A DNA stretch of 55,724 nucleotides from Clostridia bacterium. GTDB taxonomy: Bacteria; Bacillota; Clostridia; Christensenellales; Aristaeellaceae. The stretch is from positions 1-55,724 of the forward strand of contig JAFXQO010000058.1 of NCBI GenBank assembly GCA_017527065.1. The letters are read 5' to 3'. The notes below the pieces were generated by a model. It saw only the letters and a list, made by a program, of their open reading frames with translations, was not told where the DNA came from and did not search any database. This document shows positions 35,301 through 44,129 of the stretch, piece by piece; the stretch's first letter is position 1, and every line of letters starts with the position of its first letter. A program made the translations under genes and the position numbers.

Positions 35301-36633
35301 GAAGGCGCTGTTCTCGAACCGTTCGCTGGCGGCGCTGATCGGGCCGCTGATCGTCGAACAGGCGCTGGCCGTGCTGATCGGCATGGCGGACACCATGATG
35401 GTCTCCTCGCTGGGCGAGGCGGCGGTGTCCTCCGTGTCGCTGGTGGACAATGTGAACCTGCTGATGATCCAGGTTTTCTCCGCCCTGGCCGCCGGCGGCG
35501 CGGTGATCGTTTCCCAGTATGTGGGCAGCCGCGACGGGGCGAACGCCTGCGAATCGGCCAGCCAGCTGTATCGCGCGTCCTTCCTCGTCTCCCTGGCCAT
35601 CGCGCTGCCGTCGCTTTTGTTCAGCCGCGCCATACTCACCGGCGTGTTCGGCAGGCTGGAGGAGGACGTGCTTTCCGGCGCCATGACCTATTACGCGCTG
35701 ACGGCCGTCAGCTATCCGTTTCTCGCGCTTTATTTTTCGGGCGCGTCGGTGTTCCGCTCCATGGGCAACAGCCGGGTGTCCATGTACGCCTCGCTGGTGA
35801 TGAACCTGGTGAACGTGGCCGGCAACGCGCTGCTCATCTACGTGGTGAAGCTGGGGGTTCTGGGCGCGGCGCTGTCGACGCTCCTGGCCCGCGTGCTGGG
35901 GGCTCTGTACCTCACCGCGCGGCTGTATAACCGGAAAAACGCCATTTACATCGAGAAGATCTGGATGCCATCCTTCCGGGGCGGCCTGATCGGCCGCATT
36001 TTGAAGATCGGCGTGCCCAACGGGCTGGAGAACGGCATGTTCCAGATCGGCAAGCTGGTGGTCATGAACCTGATCGCCAGCCTGGGCACGGCGGCCATCG
36101 CGGCCAACGCAGTGGTGAGCAGCATGGCCAGCGTGTGCACGCTGCCGGGCAACGGCGTCGGGCTGGGCATGGTCACGGTGGTGGGCCAGTGCATGGGCGC
36201 GGGCCGGCCGGACGAGGCCGCCTCCAACGTAAAAAAGCTCATGGCCGCCAGCCACGCGCTGATGCTCGTCACCTGCGGCGCGCTGTTCTTCTTCGCCCGG
36301 CAGGTGATCGGCTTCTACGGCCTCTCGCCGGAGGCGGCGCAGACGGCTTACGGCATCATCCGGTTCTACACGGTGTGGTGCGTGCTGATCTGGCCCGAGT
36401 CCTTCACGCTGCCCAGCGCGCTGCGCGGCGCGGGGGACGCGCGCTTCACCATGCTCACGGCCATGCTGTCCATGTGGCTCTGCCGCATCGGGCTTTGCTG
36501 GCTGTTCACGCTGCGCTTCGGCATGGGCCTCAAGGGCGTGTGGGTGGCGATGATCATCGACTGGGCGGTGCGCATGGCGGCGTTCATCATCCGCTTCGCG
36601 CGGGGCAAGTGGCGCTCGATAAAGGTGATTTGA
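35269..36633 (+). CDS. MATE family cation-coupled multidrug exporter
   Basis: A 454-residue membrane protein with about twelve helices in two halves. SLAALIGPLIVEQALAVLIG, MADTMMVSSLGEAAVSSVSL and GAVIVSQYVGSRD in the first half and NGLENGMFQIGKLVVMNLIA with GLGMVTVVGQCMGAGRPDEA in the second are typical of the MATE/NorM-DinF family. The first residues, MGNEELGMGNE, are translated repeat DNA. An internal ATG at 35290 with GAGG upstream would remove most of that and may be the true start. Substrates are unknown. Confidence 0.88.
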   Translation: MGNEELGMGNEKALFSNRSLAALIGPLIVEQALAVLIGMADTMMVSSLGEAAVSSVSLVDNVNLLMIQVFSALAAGGAVIVSQYVGSRDGANACESASQLYRASFLVSLAIALPSLLFSRAILTGVFGRLEEDVLSGAMTYYALTAVSYPFLALYFSGASVFRSMGNSRVSMYASLVMNLVNVAGNALLIYVVKLGVLGAALSTLLARVLGALYLTARLYNRKNAIYIEKIWMPSFRGGLIGRILKIGVPNGLENGMFQIGKLVVMNLIASLGTAAIAANAVVSSMASVCTLPGNGVGLGMVTVVGQCMGAGRPDEAASNVKKLMAASHALMLVTCGALFFFARQVIGFYGLSPEAAQTAYGIIRFYTVWCVLIWPESFTLPSALRGAGDARFTMLTAMLSMWLCRIGLCWLFTLRFGMGLKGVWVAMIIDWAVRMAAFIIRFARGKWRSIKVI

Positions 36634-36651
36634 CCGATCGGAGGATATGAT

Positions 36652-37566
36652 ATGAAGACGCTTCCCCCCCTCGTGGTGATCGAGGGCACAAACGCCTCCG
36701 GCAAGAGCGGCCTGGCGGTGGAACTGGCAGCGCGGTTCGGCGGCGAGATCGTCTCGGCGGATTCGCGGCAGGTGTTTCGCGGGCTGAACCTGGGCAGCGG
36801 CAAGATCGCGCCGGAGGAAATGAAGGGCGTGAGGCACCATCTCATCGACGTGGCCGAGCCCGGCGAATTCTTCTCCATGCACGATTTCCAGCGCCTGGCC
36901 TATGCTGCCATCGAGGATATCCGCGGCCGCGGGGCCGTTCCGTTTCTCGTGGGCGGCACGGGGCTGTACGTCGCCTCGATCACCGAGGGCTACGTGATGA
37001 GCGACCGCGCGCCGGACCTCGCCTACCGGGCGGAGCTGGAAACGCACACCACGCGCGAGCTTTGCGATATGCTGCGCGCGGCGCAGCCCGGCGTCGAGAT
37101 CGACTGGAACAACCGAAACCGCGTGATGCGCATGCTGGAAAAGCTGCACGACGGCGACGACTTCGCCGCCCAGAGCGAGCCGCGCTACGACTGCCTCAAG
37201 CTGGGGGTCACCTGGGAGCGGAGCGCGCTGCGCCGCCGCATCGACGAGCGTCTTGAGCGGCGCGTCGAGGCCGGCATGATCGACGAGGTGAAGGGCCTCA
37301 TGGACGCGGGCGTGAGCGTGGAATTCCTCATGAAGCTGGGGCTGGAGTACCGCTTCATCGCGCAGTATCTCACGGGCGATATCAAATCGGAAAATGAAAT
37401 GCTGGAGCTGCTGGCCACGGCCATCAAGCAGTTCGCCAAGCGGCAGATGATCTGGTTCCGCCGCGACAAGGCCATCCATTGGCTGGACATGACGGGCGAC
37501 CCCATCTCGGAGGCGGCCGCGCTGATCGGGCCGTTCCTGGCGGCCCACGGGGAGGCGGAAGCGTGA
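36652..37566 (+). CDS. miaA: tRNA dimethylallyltransferase
   Basis: Adds a dimethylallyl group to A37 of tRNAs reading UNN codons. The 304-residue protein has the P-loop VIEGTNASGKSGLAVELA, the substrate-binding VSADSRQVFRGLNLGSGK, FLVGGTGLYVASITEGY, and the C-terminal FAKRQMIWFRRD. Its P-loop (GTNASGKS) differs from the common GPTA(S/V)GK form. The start follows GGAGG. The stop overlaps the next start (GTGA), so the two RNA-modification genes are coupled. Confidence 0.95.
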   Translation: MKTLPPLVVIEGTNASGKSGLAVELAARFGGEIVSADSRQVFRGLNLGSGKIAPEEMKGVRHHLIDVAEPGEFFSMHDFQRLAYAAIEDIRGRGAVPFLVGGTGLYVASITEGYVMSDRAPDLAYRAELETHTTRELCDMLRAAQPGVEIDWNNRNRVMRMLEKLHDGDDFAAQSEPRYDCLKLGVTWERSALRRRIDERLERRVEAGMIDEVKGLMDAGVSVEFLMKLGLEYRFIAQYLTGDIKSENEMLELLATAIKQFAKRQMIWFRRDKAIHWLDMTGDPISEAAALIGPFLAAHGEAEA

Positions 37567-38534
37567 AAGAATACGTGATCGGTCAGGAAGCCGCGGGCAA
37601 GCGGCTGGACAAGTGGCTTTTGAAGGAGCTGCCGCGCCTGCCCATGGGCCTCATGCAGAAATACCTGCGCCTGAAGCGCGTGAAACTGAACGGGAAGCCC
37701 GCCAGGGGCGACGCGCGCCTGGCCGAGGGCGACAGGGTGAGCCTGTTCATCGAGGACGAGTTCTTCGAAAAGCCCGCCGAGGCCGATCCGTTCCTGGCGC
37801 GGTTCCACTGGCATCTGGATATCGCCTACGAGGACAGTAACATCCTCATCGTGGACAAAAAGCCCGGCCTCATGGTGCATCCCGACCGGACGGAGCAGGT
37901 GAACACGCTCCTCACCCACGCGCAGGCCTACCTCTACCAGAAAGGCGAATGGAACCCGAAGGACAAATCCCAGTTTCCGCCCGCCCTGTGCAACCGCATA
38001 GACCGCTTCACCGGCGGGCTGGTGATCGTGGCGAAAAACGAGGCGGCGCTCAAAGTCATGAATGAGAAGATCGCCTCCCGCGAGGTGAAAAAGGAATACC
38101 TGTGTATCGCGCTGGGGGAGATGCCGCCGGGCTACAAAGGCCTCATCGACACCTACATCCTCAAGCCCGAAGGCTCGCGCAAGGTGCGCGTGACGCGCAA
38201 TCCCCTGCCCGGCGCGCAGCGGGCGCTGACCGGCTACCGCGTGCTGGACGCCCGGGACGGGCTGTCTCTCGTGGCGTGCGACCTGATGACCGGCCGCACA
38301 CACCAGATCCGCGCGCAGTTCGCCTTCATCGGCCATCCGCTGCTGGGCGACGGACAGTATGGCGACTCCCGCGAGGGCGAACGCTTTGGCCGCGACTACC
38401 AGGCGCTGTACGCCTGGGCGCTGACGTTCGATTTCGAGGGTGACGCGGGCGCGCTCGAAGCGCTGCGCGGAAAGAGGATCGCGGCGCGGAACGTGCCGTT
38501 TGTTCGCGAGTATTTCCCAGACGCGGAATACTGA
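37563..38534 (+). CDS. RluA-family pseudouridine synthase with S4 domain
   Basis: Isomerises uridine in rRNA or tRNA. GTG 37563 overlaps the miaA stop. The S4 RNA-binding domain covers about residues 10-75 (GKRLDKWLLKELPRLPMGLM; YLRLKRVKLNGK), and the catalytic domain follows with LIVDKKPGLMVHPD. The active-site motif reads NRIDRFTGGLVIVAKN, where the family more often has HRLDxxTSG; the catalytic Asp is kept. TGRTHQIRAQFAFIGHPLLGD is the other signature. Position specificity (RluD- or RluC-like) cannot be decided. It has 323 residues. Confidence 0.92.
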   Translation: MKEYVIGQEAAGKRLDKWLLKELPRLPMGLMQKYLRLKRVKLNGKPARGDARLAEGDRVSLFIEDEFFEKPAEADPFLARFHWHLDIAYEDSNILIVDKKPGLMVHPDRTEQVNTLLTHAQAYLYQKGEWNPKDKSQFPPALCNRIDRFTGGLVIVAKNEAALKVMNEKIASREVKKEYLCIALGEMPPGYKGLIDTYILKPEGSRKVRVTRNPLPGAQRALTGYRVLDARDGLSLVACDLMTGRTHQIRAQFAFIGHPLLGDGQYGDSREGERFGRDYQALYAWALTFDFEGDAGALEALRGKRIAARNVPFVREYFPDAEY

Positions 38535-38559
38535 AAGTGGTTTTCACAAGTTAGAAGTA

Positions 38560-38588
38560 TTGACATAATTTAAGGAAAATGATATAAA
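38560..38588 (+). promoter_or_regulatory. Consensus promoter of the duplicated-domain secreted protein
   Basis: TTGACA (38560-38565), a 17-base AT-rich spacer and TATAAA (38583-38588), 51 bases upstream of the ATG. This is one of the closest matches to a housekeeping promoter in the window, and suggests strong expression. Confidence 0.85.
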
Positions 38589-38639
38589 AAACAGGTAGAA
38601 GCGCGGTGTTTCCGATATTGGTAAAAGAGGGGGAGAAAA

Positions 38640-41135
38640 ATGAAAAGAACGTTTTGGACGCTCATCCTGGCGCTACTGGCTGCGCTGCTGTTCGCAGGCG
38701 CTGCCGCGGGGGAATCCGTGGAACCTGCCGCCTCGCTGTATGCTTATACGGAGGAAAAGATCCAGCGCATTGAAAGCGGCCCCGTGTATGTGACACAGCC
38801 GGGCTATTATGGCACAGGCACCAGCATTGTCGCCACGCAGAGCAGAAAAGCGAACTCGGCCGAGGTGGTCTGGCTGGAGGGCGAGGAGCAGCTGAGCGAT
38901 ATCTTTGAAATCGAGAAGATCGGGGACAGCTACTACATGGGTTTCAGCGGCAGCATCACGGCGACAGGCACGGCCACATTCCGGCTGACGGTCACGTCGG
39001 ATGAAGGGACTGCGGAGCGGGACTTCACCGTCACGGTGACGGAGCCGGATATGACCAAAGCGCCGTCGCTGGCGATGTCTGAGGTGAACGTGGCGGTCAA
39101 CAGCCCGGTCAACATGAGCACGATGAACGTGCTGAACAATCCGGGTGGATTTGACGAAGACTTCTACATCTCCGCGAACAACAGGTCGTATTATTATCAC
39201 AATTCCGAGGACGCGGAGGGGATGCGCTTCACCATCGGGCACGTGCAGGATGTGCGCACCTTCACCGCGCATGAAGCGGGCGCATACAGCGCCGTTGCGG
39301 TCGCGGAATTCGGCTTGAATATGGAGCAGCATTTCCCCTTCACCATCGTGGCGGAGGCCGCGGGGGAGGAGACCGGCGCCGCGCTGTATGCTTACACGGA
39401 GGAAAAAATCCAGCGTATCGAAAGCGGCCCGGTGTATGTGACCCAGCCGGGCTATTACGGAACAGGCAACAGCATCGTCGCCACGCAGAGCGGGGCCGCG
39501 AACTCGGCCGAGGTGGTCTGGCTGGAGGGCGAGGAACAGCTGCGTGATATCTTTGAAATCGAGAAGATCGGGAACAGTTATTACATGGGTTTCGCCAGCA
39601 ACATCACGGCGACAGGCACGGCCACGTTCCGTCTGATGGTCACATCGGATGAAGGGACCGCGGAGCGGGACTTCACCGTCACGGTGACGGAGCCGGATAT
39701 GACCAAAGTGCCGTCGTTGGCGGTATCTGAGGTGAGCGTGGCGGTCAACCGCCCGGTCAACATGAGCACGATGAACGTGCTGAACAATCCGGGAGGATTT
39801 GAGGAAGACTTCTACATCTCCGCGAATAACATGACGTATTTTTATCACGATTCCGAGGACGCGGAGGGTCTGCGCTTCACCATCGGGCACGTGCGGGATG
39901 TGCGCACCTTCACCGCGCATGAAGCGGGCGCTTACAGCGCCGTTGCGATCGCGGAATTCGGCTTGAATATGGAGCAGCGTTTCCCCTTCACCATCGTGGC
40001 GGAAGATATCGGCGAGAATCCGGAGATTTCCCTGAATTATTCTTCCAGTTTCCTGAATTCACTGAGAAGAATCGAAGAAGGTCCTACCTACCTGCCCTTT
40101 AGCAACTTCAGGGGCGATACCTATGTATATACCATTTCGCTGGAAAATGACGAAACGATCGATTTTGCCAATGTGGAGTGGGTGTCTGGCAGCGAAGCGC
40201 TGACGAACATGTTCACGACGCGGCAATCCTCTTCCGGCGGCAGATGGCTGCTGGCATATAACGAGGATTACGGCGGAACAGGCACAGCCACCTTCCGCGT
40301 AACCGCTGCGTCCGGAGACAAGGCGGCACAGGCGGACTTCACCGTAACGGTGGAAGAGCTGGAAGGCAGCGCTGTTCCCGTCCAGCAGAAGACCTCCGTT
40401 GAGATCCCGTTGGGCGTACAGACGGCGCTGAGCGATCTGGGGATCGTCAGCAATCCGGGCGGCTATGATGAAACATACATGGTCAGAGGCGCACAGTCCA
40501 GTTCCTCCCGACATGACTATCAGGATGCGGACGGCGATCGGTTCACCCTGAATAATGGATCCTTCCTGGGTCAGGAAATCATGATGTATAACGCATTTGT
40601 GCAAATCAAGCCCAGCTACAATCTGACGGCCTCCTTCAATTTCACGATCTCCGTCGTCAATGCAGCCGTCAATGAAGAGGAAGTGACGCTGACCCCGTCC
40701 GGGATCGGGTCGGTGCGCACGCTCGCCTGCGATGGAGCGGCATCATGGACCAGTTCCAACGCTTCCGCTGCCACAGTAGAAAACGGCAAAGTAACGGCGC
40801 AGGGCTTGGGTACGGCGACGATTCGGGCTCTGGACGCGAACGGTGCCGCGCTGGTTCAGTATAACGTCAGTGTGCGGGAGATGGATACTTTTACGCTGCC
40901 TACCAGGATCACTGAACTGAGTGCGGAGGCTCTGGCCGGTACGGCGGCGGAACGGGTCATCCTGCCCGATGGCGTTACTGCCATTGCCCCGGATGCCTTT
41001 GCCAATATGCCCAATCTGCAAGTGCTTTACATCCCCTCCGGCGCGCTGATCAGTGGCCTGCAGGTGAATGGCGACACCGTGGTTTACACGGACGCCGCGG
41101 TATCCGGGTTGGAGTATGCGATCGAAGTGCAATGA
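38640..41135 (+). CDS. Secreted surface-type protein: duplicated beta domains, Big_2-like and leucine-rich ends
   Basis: The 831-residue protein has a signal peptide (KRTFWTLILALLAALLFAGA). Residues about 34-249 and 250-465 are two near-identical 216-residue units. Each contains YTEEKIQRIESGPVYVTQPG, an Ig-like strand run ending RDFTVTVTEPDM, and VNMSTMNVLNNPGGF. A third, diverged unit covers about 466-680. Then a bacterial Ig-like (Big_2) segment (WTSSNASAATVENGKVTAQG) and one BspA-type leucine-rich repeat (LPDGVTAIAPDAFANMPNLQ) close the protein. GGGGGAG precedes the ATG. No anchor motif such as LPXTG is visible, so release or non-covalent attachment is likely. Function is unknown; the parts are typical of adhesion or carbohydrate-contact proteins. 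Confidence 0.75.
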   Translation: MKRTFWTLILALLAALLFAGAAAGESVEPAASLYAYTEEKIQRIESGPVYVTQPGYYGTGTSIVATQSRKANSAEVVWLEGEEQLSDIFEIEKIGDSYYMGFSGSITATGTATFRLTVTSDEGTAERDFTVTVTEPDMTKAPSLAMSEVNVAVNSPVNMSTMNVLNNPGGFDEDFYISANNRSYYYHNSEDAEGMRFTIGHVQDVRTFTAHEAGAYSAVAVAEFGLNMEQHFPFTIVAEAAGEETGAALYAYTEEKIQRIESGPVYVTQPGYYGTGNSIVATQSGAANSAEVVWLEGEEQLRDIFEIEKIGNSYYMGFASNITATGTATFRLMVTSDEGTAERDFTVTVTEPDMTKVPSLAVSEVSVAVNRPVNMSTMNVLNNPGGFEEDFYISANNMTYFYHDSEDAEGLRFTIGHVRDVRTFTAHEAGAYSAVAIAEFGLNMEQRFPFTIVAEDIGENPEISLNYSSSFLNSLRRIEEGPTYLPFSNFRGDTYVYTISLENDETIDFANVEWVSGSEALTNMFTTRQSSSGGRWLLAYNEDYGGTGTATFRVTAASGDKAAQADFTVTVEELEGSAVPVQQKTSVEIPLGVQTALSDLGIVSNPGGYDETYMVRGAQSSSSRHDYQDADGDRFTLNNGSFLGQEIMMYNAFVQIKPSYNLTASFNFTISVVNAAVNEEEVTLTPSGIGSVRTLACDGAASWTSSNASAATVENGKVTAQGLGTATIRALDANGAALVQYNVSVREMDTFTLPTRITELSAEALAGTAAERVILPDGVTAIAPDAFANMPNLQVLYIPSGALISGLQVNGDTVVYTDAAVSGLEYAIEVQ

Positions 41136-41174
41136 CCCCGCTCCGGAGCCGCGATACAGATTGATATGACGAAG

Positions 41175-41214
41175 AAGGCGCTGCCGCGGGTTTTTGCTCC
41201 CGCGGCAGCGCCTT
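41175..41214 (+). terminator. Strong terminator after the secreted protein gene
   Basis: AAGGCGCTGCCGCGGG (41175-41190) pairs perfectly with CCCGCGGCAGCGCCTT (41199-41214) around an 8-base loop and ends in TTTT. Confidence 0.9.
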
Positions 41215-41240
41215 TTGCTGTATCTGTTACAATTCAGCCT

Positions 41241-41413
41241 CAGGGGTTGTCAGGGGCCGCAACCCCTGACTTTTAAACCGCAGTGCCGGCTTTGCCGGCG
41301 CGAGGACGCGAACCATGTGTTCGCTTCCTTGCGGGTTTTCCGCCCGAAAACCGCCGTAGCGGTTTCAGGAAAACCCGAGGGGGAGCCTGCGAGGGGGAAT
41401 AGTTCCCCCTCGC
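41241..41413. repeat. Cluster of four intergenic hairpins
   Basis: Successive inverted repeats fill the convergent gap: CAGGGGTTG/CAACCCCTG (41241-41268); GCCGGC/GCCGGC near 41285-41300; a two-level hairpin GGGTTTTCC/GGAAAACCC (41333-41376) with AACCGC/GCGGTT inside; and GCGAGGGGGAA/TTCCCCCTCGC (41389-41413). No gene is present between 41215 and 41431. The composition suggests REP-like or MITE-like intergenic elements. Confidence 0.6.
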
Positions 41414-41431
41414 ATACTGCGGAGCAGTTAA

Positions 41432-43438
41432 TCAGCGCATCCTGAAATCCAGATGCGCCGGCGGGGTGACGGTCTCGCTCATTTCCTTGATGAGCGCCTC
41501 GGTCACTTCGCCGCCCTCGGCCTGGGCCTTTTTGAGGGCGCACAGCCAGAACCATAGCTGAGTGAGGGACAGTTCGCCCTCGCGCACGTCGGTGAGCACG
41601 ATCTTGCGGCGCAGCAGCTTCTCGGCCTGGGCGGCGTCGCCGGTGCCCAGCAGGGCCTCGATGCGCAGCACCTTCATGCGGCCGATGCGCTTCACGCTCT
41701 CCGGCAGGCGGTCGATGGCATTGAGCGCCTCCTTGTAGCGCTTGCCCTTGCACAGCATGGCCACGGCCTCCTGCGCCAGATTGCGCCGCGCGCTCATTTC
41801 CAGCGCCTTGAGCATCAGGTCGCCGGCCTTTTTGAGGTCGTCATCCTGGGCGGCGAGCACGGCCAGGCAGCGCAGCGCCCAGGGCGACGGCGCCTGCTTG
41901 ATCGACTTGCCCAACGCGCTCTTCGCGCCCTTTACGTCGTTGCGGTAGGCCAGCATGACGCCCAGCTGGTAGTTGGCGTACCAGTGATCGCCCTTGCCGC
42001 TCTTGATGGACTTTTTCAGCAGCTTCAGCCAGCGGTCGTTGACCTGGTAGCCCTTGGGATTCTCCGCGGGATCGGGGCAGGGGAGCGCGCCGTCGTTCAG
42101 GAGCGCCATCCATTCCTTTTCCGCTTCGCCCATGCGGCGAGCCGGGAAGCGCAGCGCGCCGCAGCGGAAGTTCTTCTCCCCGCAGATCTGCTGCTCCACG
42201 TAGCCCCAGCCGTCCGCCGAATGGAGGAACGAGCCGTTCTGCCCGTCCAGCTCGGCGGCCATCTTTTCGTGCATGGCGTTGAGGTCGGGGGTGGAGATCA
42301 GGCTTTCCAGCTTCGCGTTGACCGCGCCGGTGGCCATCTGCCAGTCCTCGCCGTGCACCAGCTTGGGATCGGCCTGCATGGGTCCGTAGGTCTCCAGCCA
42401 GGAGATGGTCTCGCCGCCCGGCATGGGCAGGTGCTCCAGCTGGGTGTGGGCCAGGCCCGCCTGAATCTCGATGTAGGCGCTGCCGGGTTGGGAGAGGAAT
42501 TCCTGCCAGTGGCGGCCGCCCGCGCCCATGCCCCACACGAACAGCTTGCGGCCGATCAGCCTGTCGGTGGAGCTCTGGCAGAAGCCGTAGCCCTTGCCGT
42601 TCAGCGCGGCGATCCAGCGGCGCTGGCCGGCGGGGATGTCGAAGAAGTAGTCCATGGCCTGGGGCAGGTTCATGGTGTAGCTGATGTCCTTGAACACGTC
42701 GGAATAGGGCACGGGCACCTTGGTCAGCTTGCCGCCGTAGCCCCAGCGGTAGGCGCGCTCCGCCGGAACCAGCACGCGCACGTCCTTCTTTTCGTTCACG
42801 GCCATGTTGCTCCACCAGTACACCGCGGTGTCCTCGTCGCCCGCGTTGTCGATGCGCACGCGAACGAACAGCACGGGGCTGTCATCCGGCAGCGCGGCCT
42901 CCACGCGGTACACCAGGTGCCGCACGCGCTCGTACTGGTAGAACCGCACCACGGGCGTGCCGTCCGACAGGCTCAGCCGCTCGGCGTAGAGCGAATCGAC
43001 GGTGAAGGGCGTGTGGCCGATGATGCCCAGGTTCCACTCCACGCCGCCGGAGATCCAGGCGTTGCGCAGGGCCAGGTTGCAGGGCTGGAACACGGGGTTG
43101 CAGTGCAGGAGCTCTTTGCCGGTATGCTTGTCCACCAGCGACCAGAGCCGCGCGCCCAGTTCGGGCAGGAAGGTGGCGCGGATGTGGTCGTTTTCCAGCA
43201 CGACCGATTTCCACGCGTGGGGCCGCTTGGTGCGGTTGTAGTTGTTATGGATGGTGTAGGGCAGTATGCCGTTCACGCGGCCCCAGCCCATGTACTTCGA
43301 TTCTTCCTCGGAAACCATCTCGCGGTCCACGGCGATGTCGGCGTGGGCGTCGGCGTTCTTCTTGATTTCCGGCAGCGGATTGTCGGCTCCCAGAGAGGCC
43401 GACGGCATGGTGTAGCGTTCCACAGTCAGCGTAGACAT
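41432..43438 (-). CDS. DUF5107 protein with C-terminal TPR-like repeats
   Basis: A 668-residue cytosolic-looking protein without signal peptide. The first 430 residues carry the DUF5107 beta-sandwich: HAWKSVVLENDHIRATFLPE, LGARLWSLVDKHTGKELLH, ISGGVEWNLGIIGHTPF and WWSNMAVNEKKDVRVLVPAE. This fold resembles aldose epimerase-like, sugar-binding superdomains. The last third is helical and TPR-like (YANYQLGVMLAYRNDVKGAK; RCLAVLAAQDDDLKKAGDLM). ATG 43438 was chosen because AAGGAGG lies 9 bases upstream; an ATG six bases earlier is too close. Members are common in gut bacteria near carbohydrate genes, and the activity is not established. It has its own promoter. Confidence 0.82.
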   Translation of the reverse strand: MSTLTVERYTMPSASLGADNPLPEIKKNADAHADIAVDREMVSEEESKYMGWGRVNGILPYTIHNNYNRTKRPHAWKSVVLENDHIRATFLPELGARLWSLVDKHTGKELLHCNPVFQPCNLALRNAWISGGVEWNLGIIGHTPFTVDSLYAERLSLSDGTPVVRFYQYERVRHLVYRVEAALPDDSPVLFVRVRIDNAGDEDTAVYWWSNMAVNEKKDVRVLVPAERAYRWGYGGKLTKVPVPYSDVFKDISYTMNLPQAMDYFFDIPAGQRRWIAALNGKGYGFCQSSTDRLIGRKLFVWGMGAGGRHWQEFLSQPGSAYIEIQAGLAHTQLEHLPMPGGETISWLETYGPMQADPKLVHGEDWQMATGAVNAKLESLISTPDLNAMHEKMAAELDGQNGSFLHSADGWGYVEQQICGEKNFRCGALRFPARRMGEAEKEWMALLNDGALPCPDPAENPKGYQVNDRWLKLLKKSIKSGKGDHWYANYQLGVMLAYRNDVKGAKSALGKSIKQAPSPWALRCLAVLAAQDDDLKKAGDLMLKALEMSARRNLAQEAVAMLCKGKRYKEALNAIDRLPESVKRIGRMKVLRIEALLGTGDAAQAEKLLRRKIVLTDVREGELSLTQLWFWLCALKKAQAEGGEVTEALIKEMSETVTPPAHLDFRMR

Positions 43439-43491
43439 GCGCATGTTCCTCCTTGTCGAGTATGAAAGCAAGTCTCATTTGGCGCAACACT

Positions 43492-43530
43492 ATTATAACA
43501 TTGCCTCCCGCGTCTGTAAACCGCGGGAGG
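43492..43530 (-). promoter_or_regulatory. Promoter with its -35 box in a hairpin loop
   Basis: TTTACA (minus strand, 43515-43520) and TATAAT (43492-43497) are 17 bases apart and drive the DUF5107 gene. The -35 box forms the loop of CCTCCCGCG/CGCGGGAGG (43504-43512/43522-43530), which also stands about 30 bases after the GNAT stop and may act as its 3' hairpin. Confidence 0.65.
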
Positions 43531-43559
43531 CGTGAAGGAGAAAATTTTTCTCTGTTCCA

Positions 43560-44114
43560 TCAGGGTATCAGGTGTTTTACCATTTTGATTTCGCTGTGCG
43601 AGGAGCCGTCCGACAGATGATAGGCGTTGGGCACGCGGGCCACTTCCTGAAAGCCCATCTTCTCATACAGCGCCCTGCCCCGCTCGTTGCCCTCCACGTA
43701 TTCCAGCTCCAGCTGTTCCAGGCCCCAGTTCCGCGCGATGTCCTCCATCAGGCGGAACATGGCCGTGCCAATGCCGAGATTCCAGTATTTCTTATAGAGC
43801 GCGATGGCGACGCCGCCCCTGTGCCGCACCTTGCGCTTGGGGTTGAAGTGAATGTCGCAGTTGCCCGCGATTTCGCCGTTGACCTCGCAGACGATGAACA
43901 CGTTGCAGGGCGATTCAATGACGCCCTGCAGAAAGCGCTCCTCCTGCTCCACGGTCATGCTTGCCCGCTCGTCGGGATAGGCCATGATGAATTCCGTCTC
44001 GCCGGCGGTGGCGATGAGGTAATCCACCAGCGCCGCCGCGTCTTCCACGCGGGCCGGCCGCAGCAGGGCGGGGGTTCCGTCCTTCAGGACGATGGGCTTT
44101 TCTTCAAACAGCAT
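43560..44114 (-). CDS. GNAT family N-acetyltransferase
   Basis: The 184-residue protein has [17 protein letters not shown] at the N-terminus. The acetyl-CoA-binding motif A reads [19 protein letters not shown], in place of the usual R/Q-x-x-G-x-G/A, and [20 protein letters not shown] with [11 protein letters not shown] follows. It resembles the RimJ/RimL-like and small-molecule acetyltransferases. The substrate is unknown. The start ATG follows GAGGAGCGAGTCGCT. It lies 15 bases after the APH-fold gene and is probably the last gene of the T-box-controlled transcript. Confidence 0.88.
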   Translation of the reverse strand: MLFEEKPIVLKDGTPALLRPARVEDAAALVDYLIATAGETEFIMAYPDERASMTVEQEERFLQGVIESPCNVFIVCEVNGEIAGNCDIHFNPKRKVRHRGGVAIALYKKYWNLGIGTAMFRLMEDIARNWGLEQLELEYVEGNERGRALYEKMGFQEVARVPNAYHLSDGSSHSEIKMVKHLIP

Positions 44115-44129
44115 AGCGACTCGCTCCTC

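Noticed and set aside
38673-39920. Long minus-strand open frame opposite the duplicated secreted protein.
   Set aside because: Mirror of a GC-rich coding strand; His/Arg-rich, no start site, and it repeats only because the plus-strand gene does.
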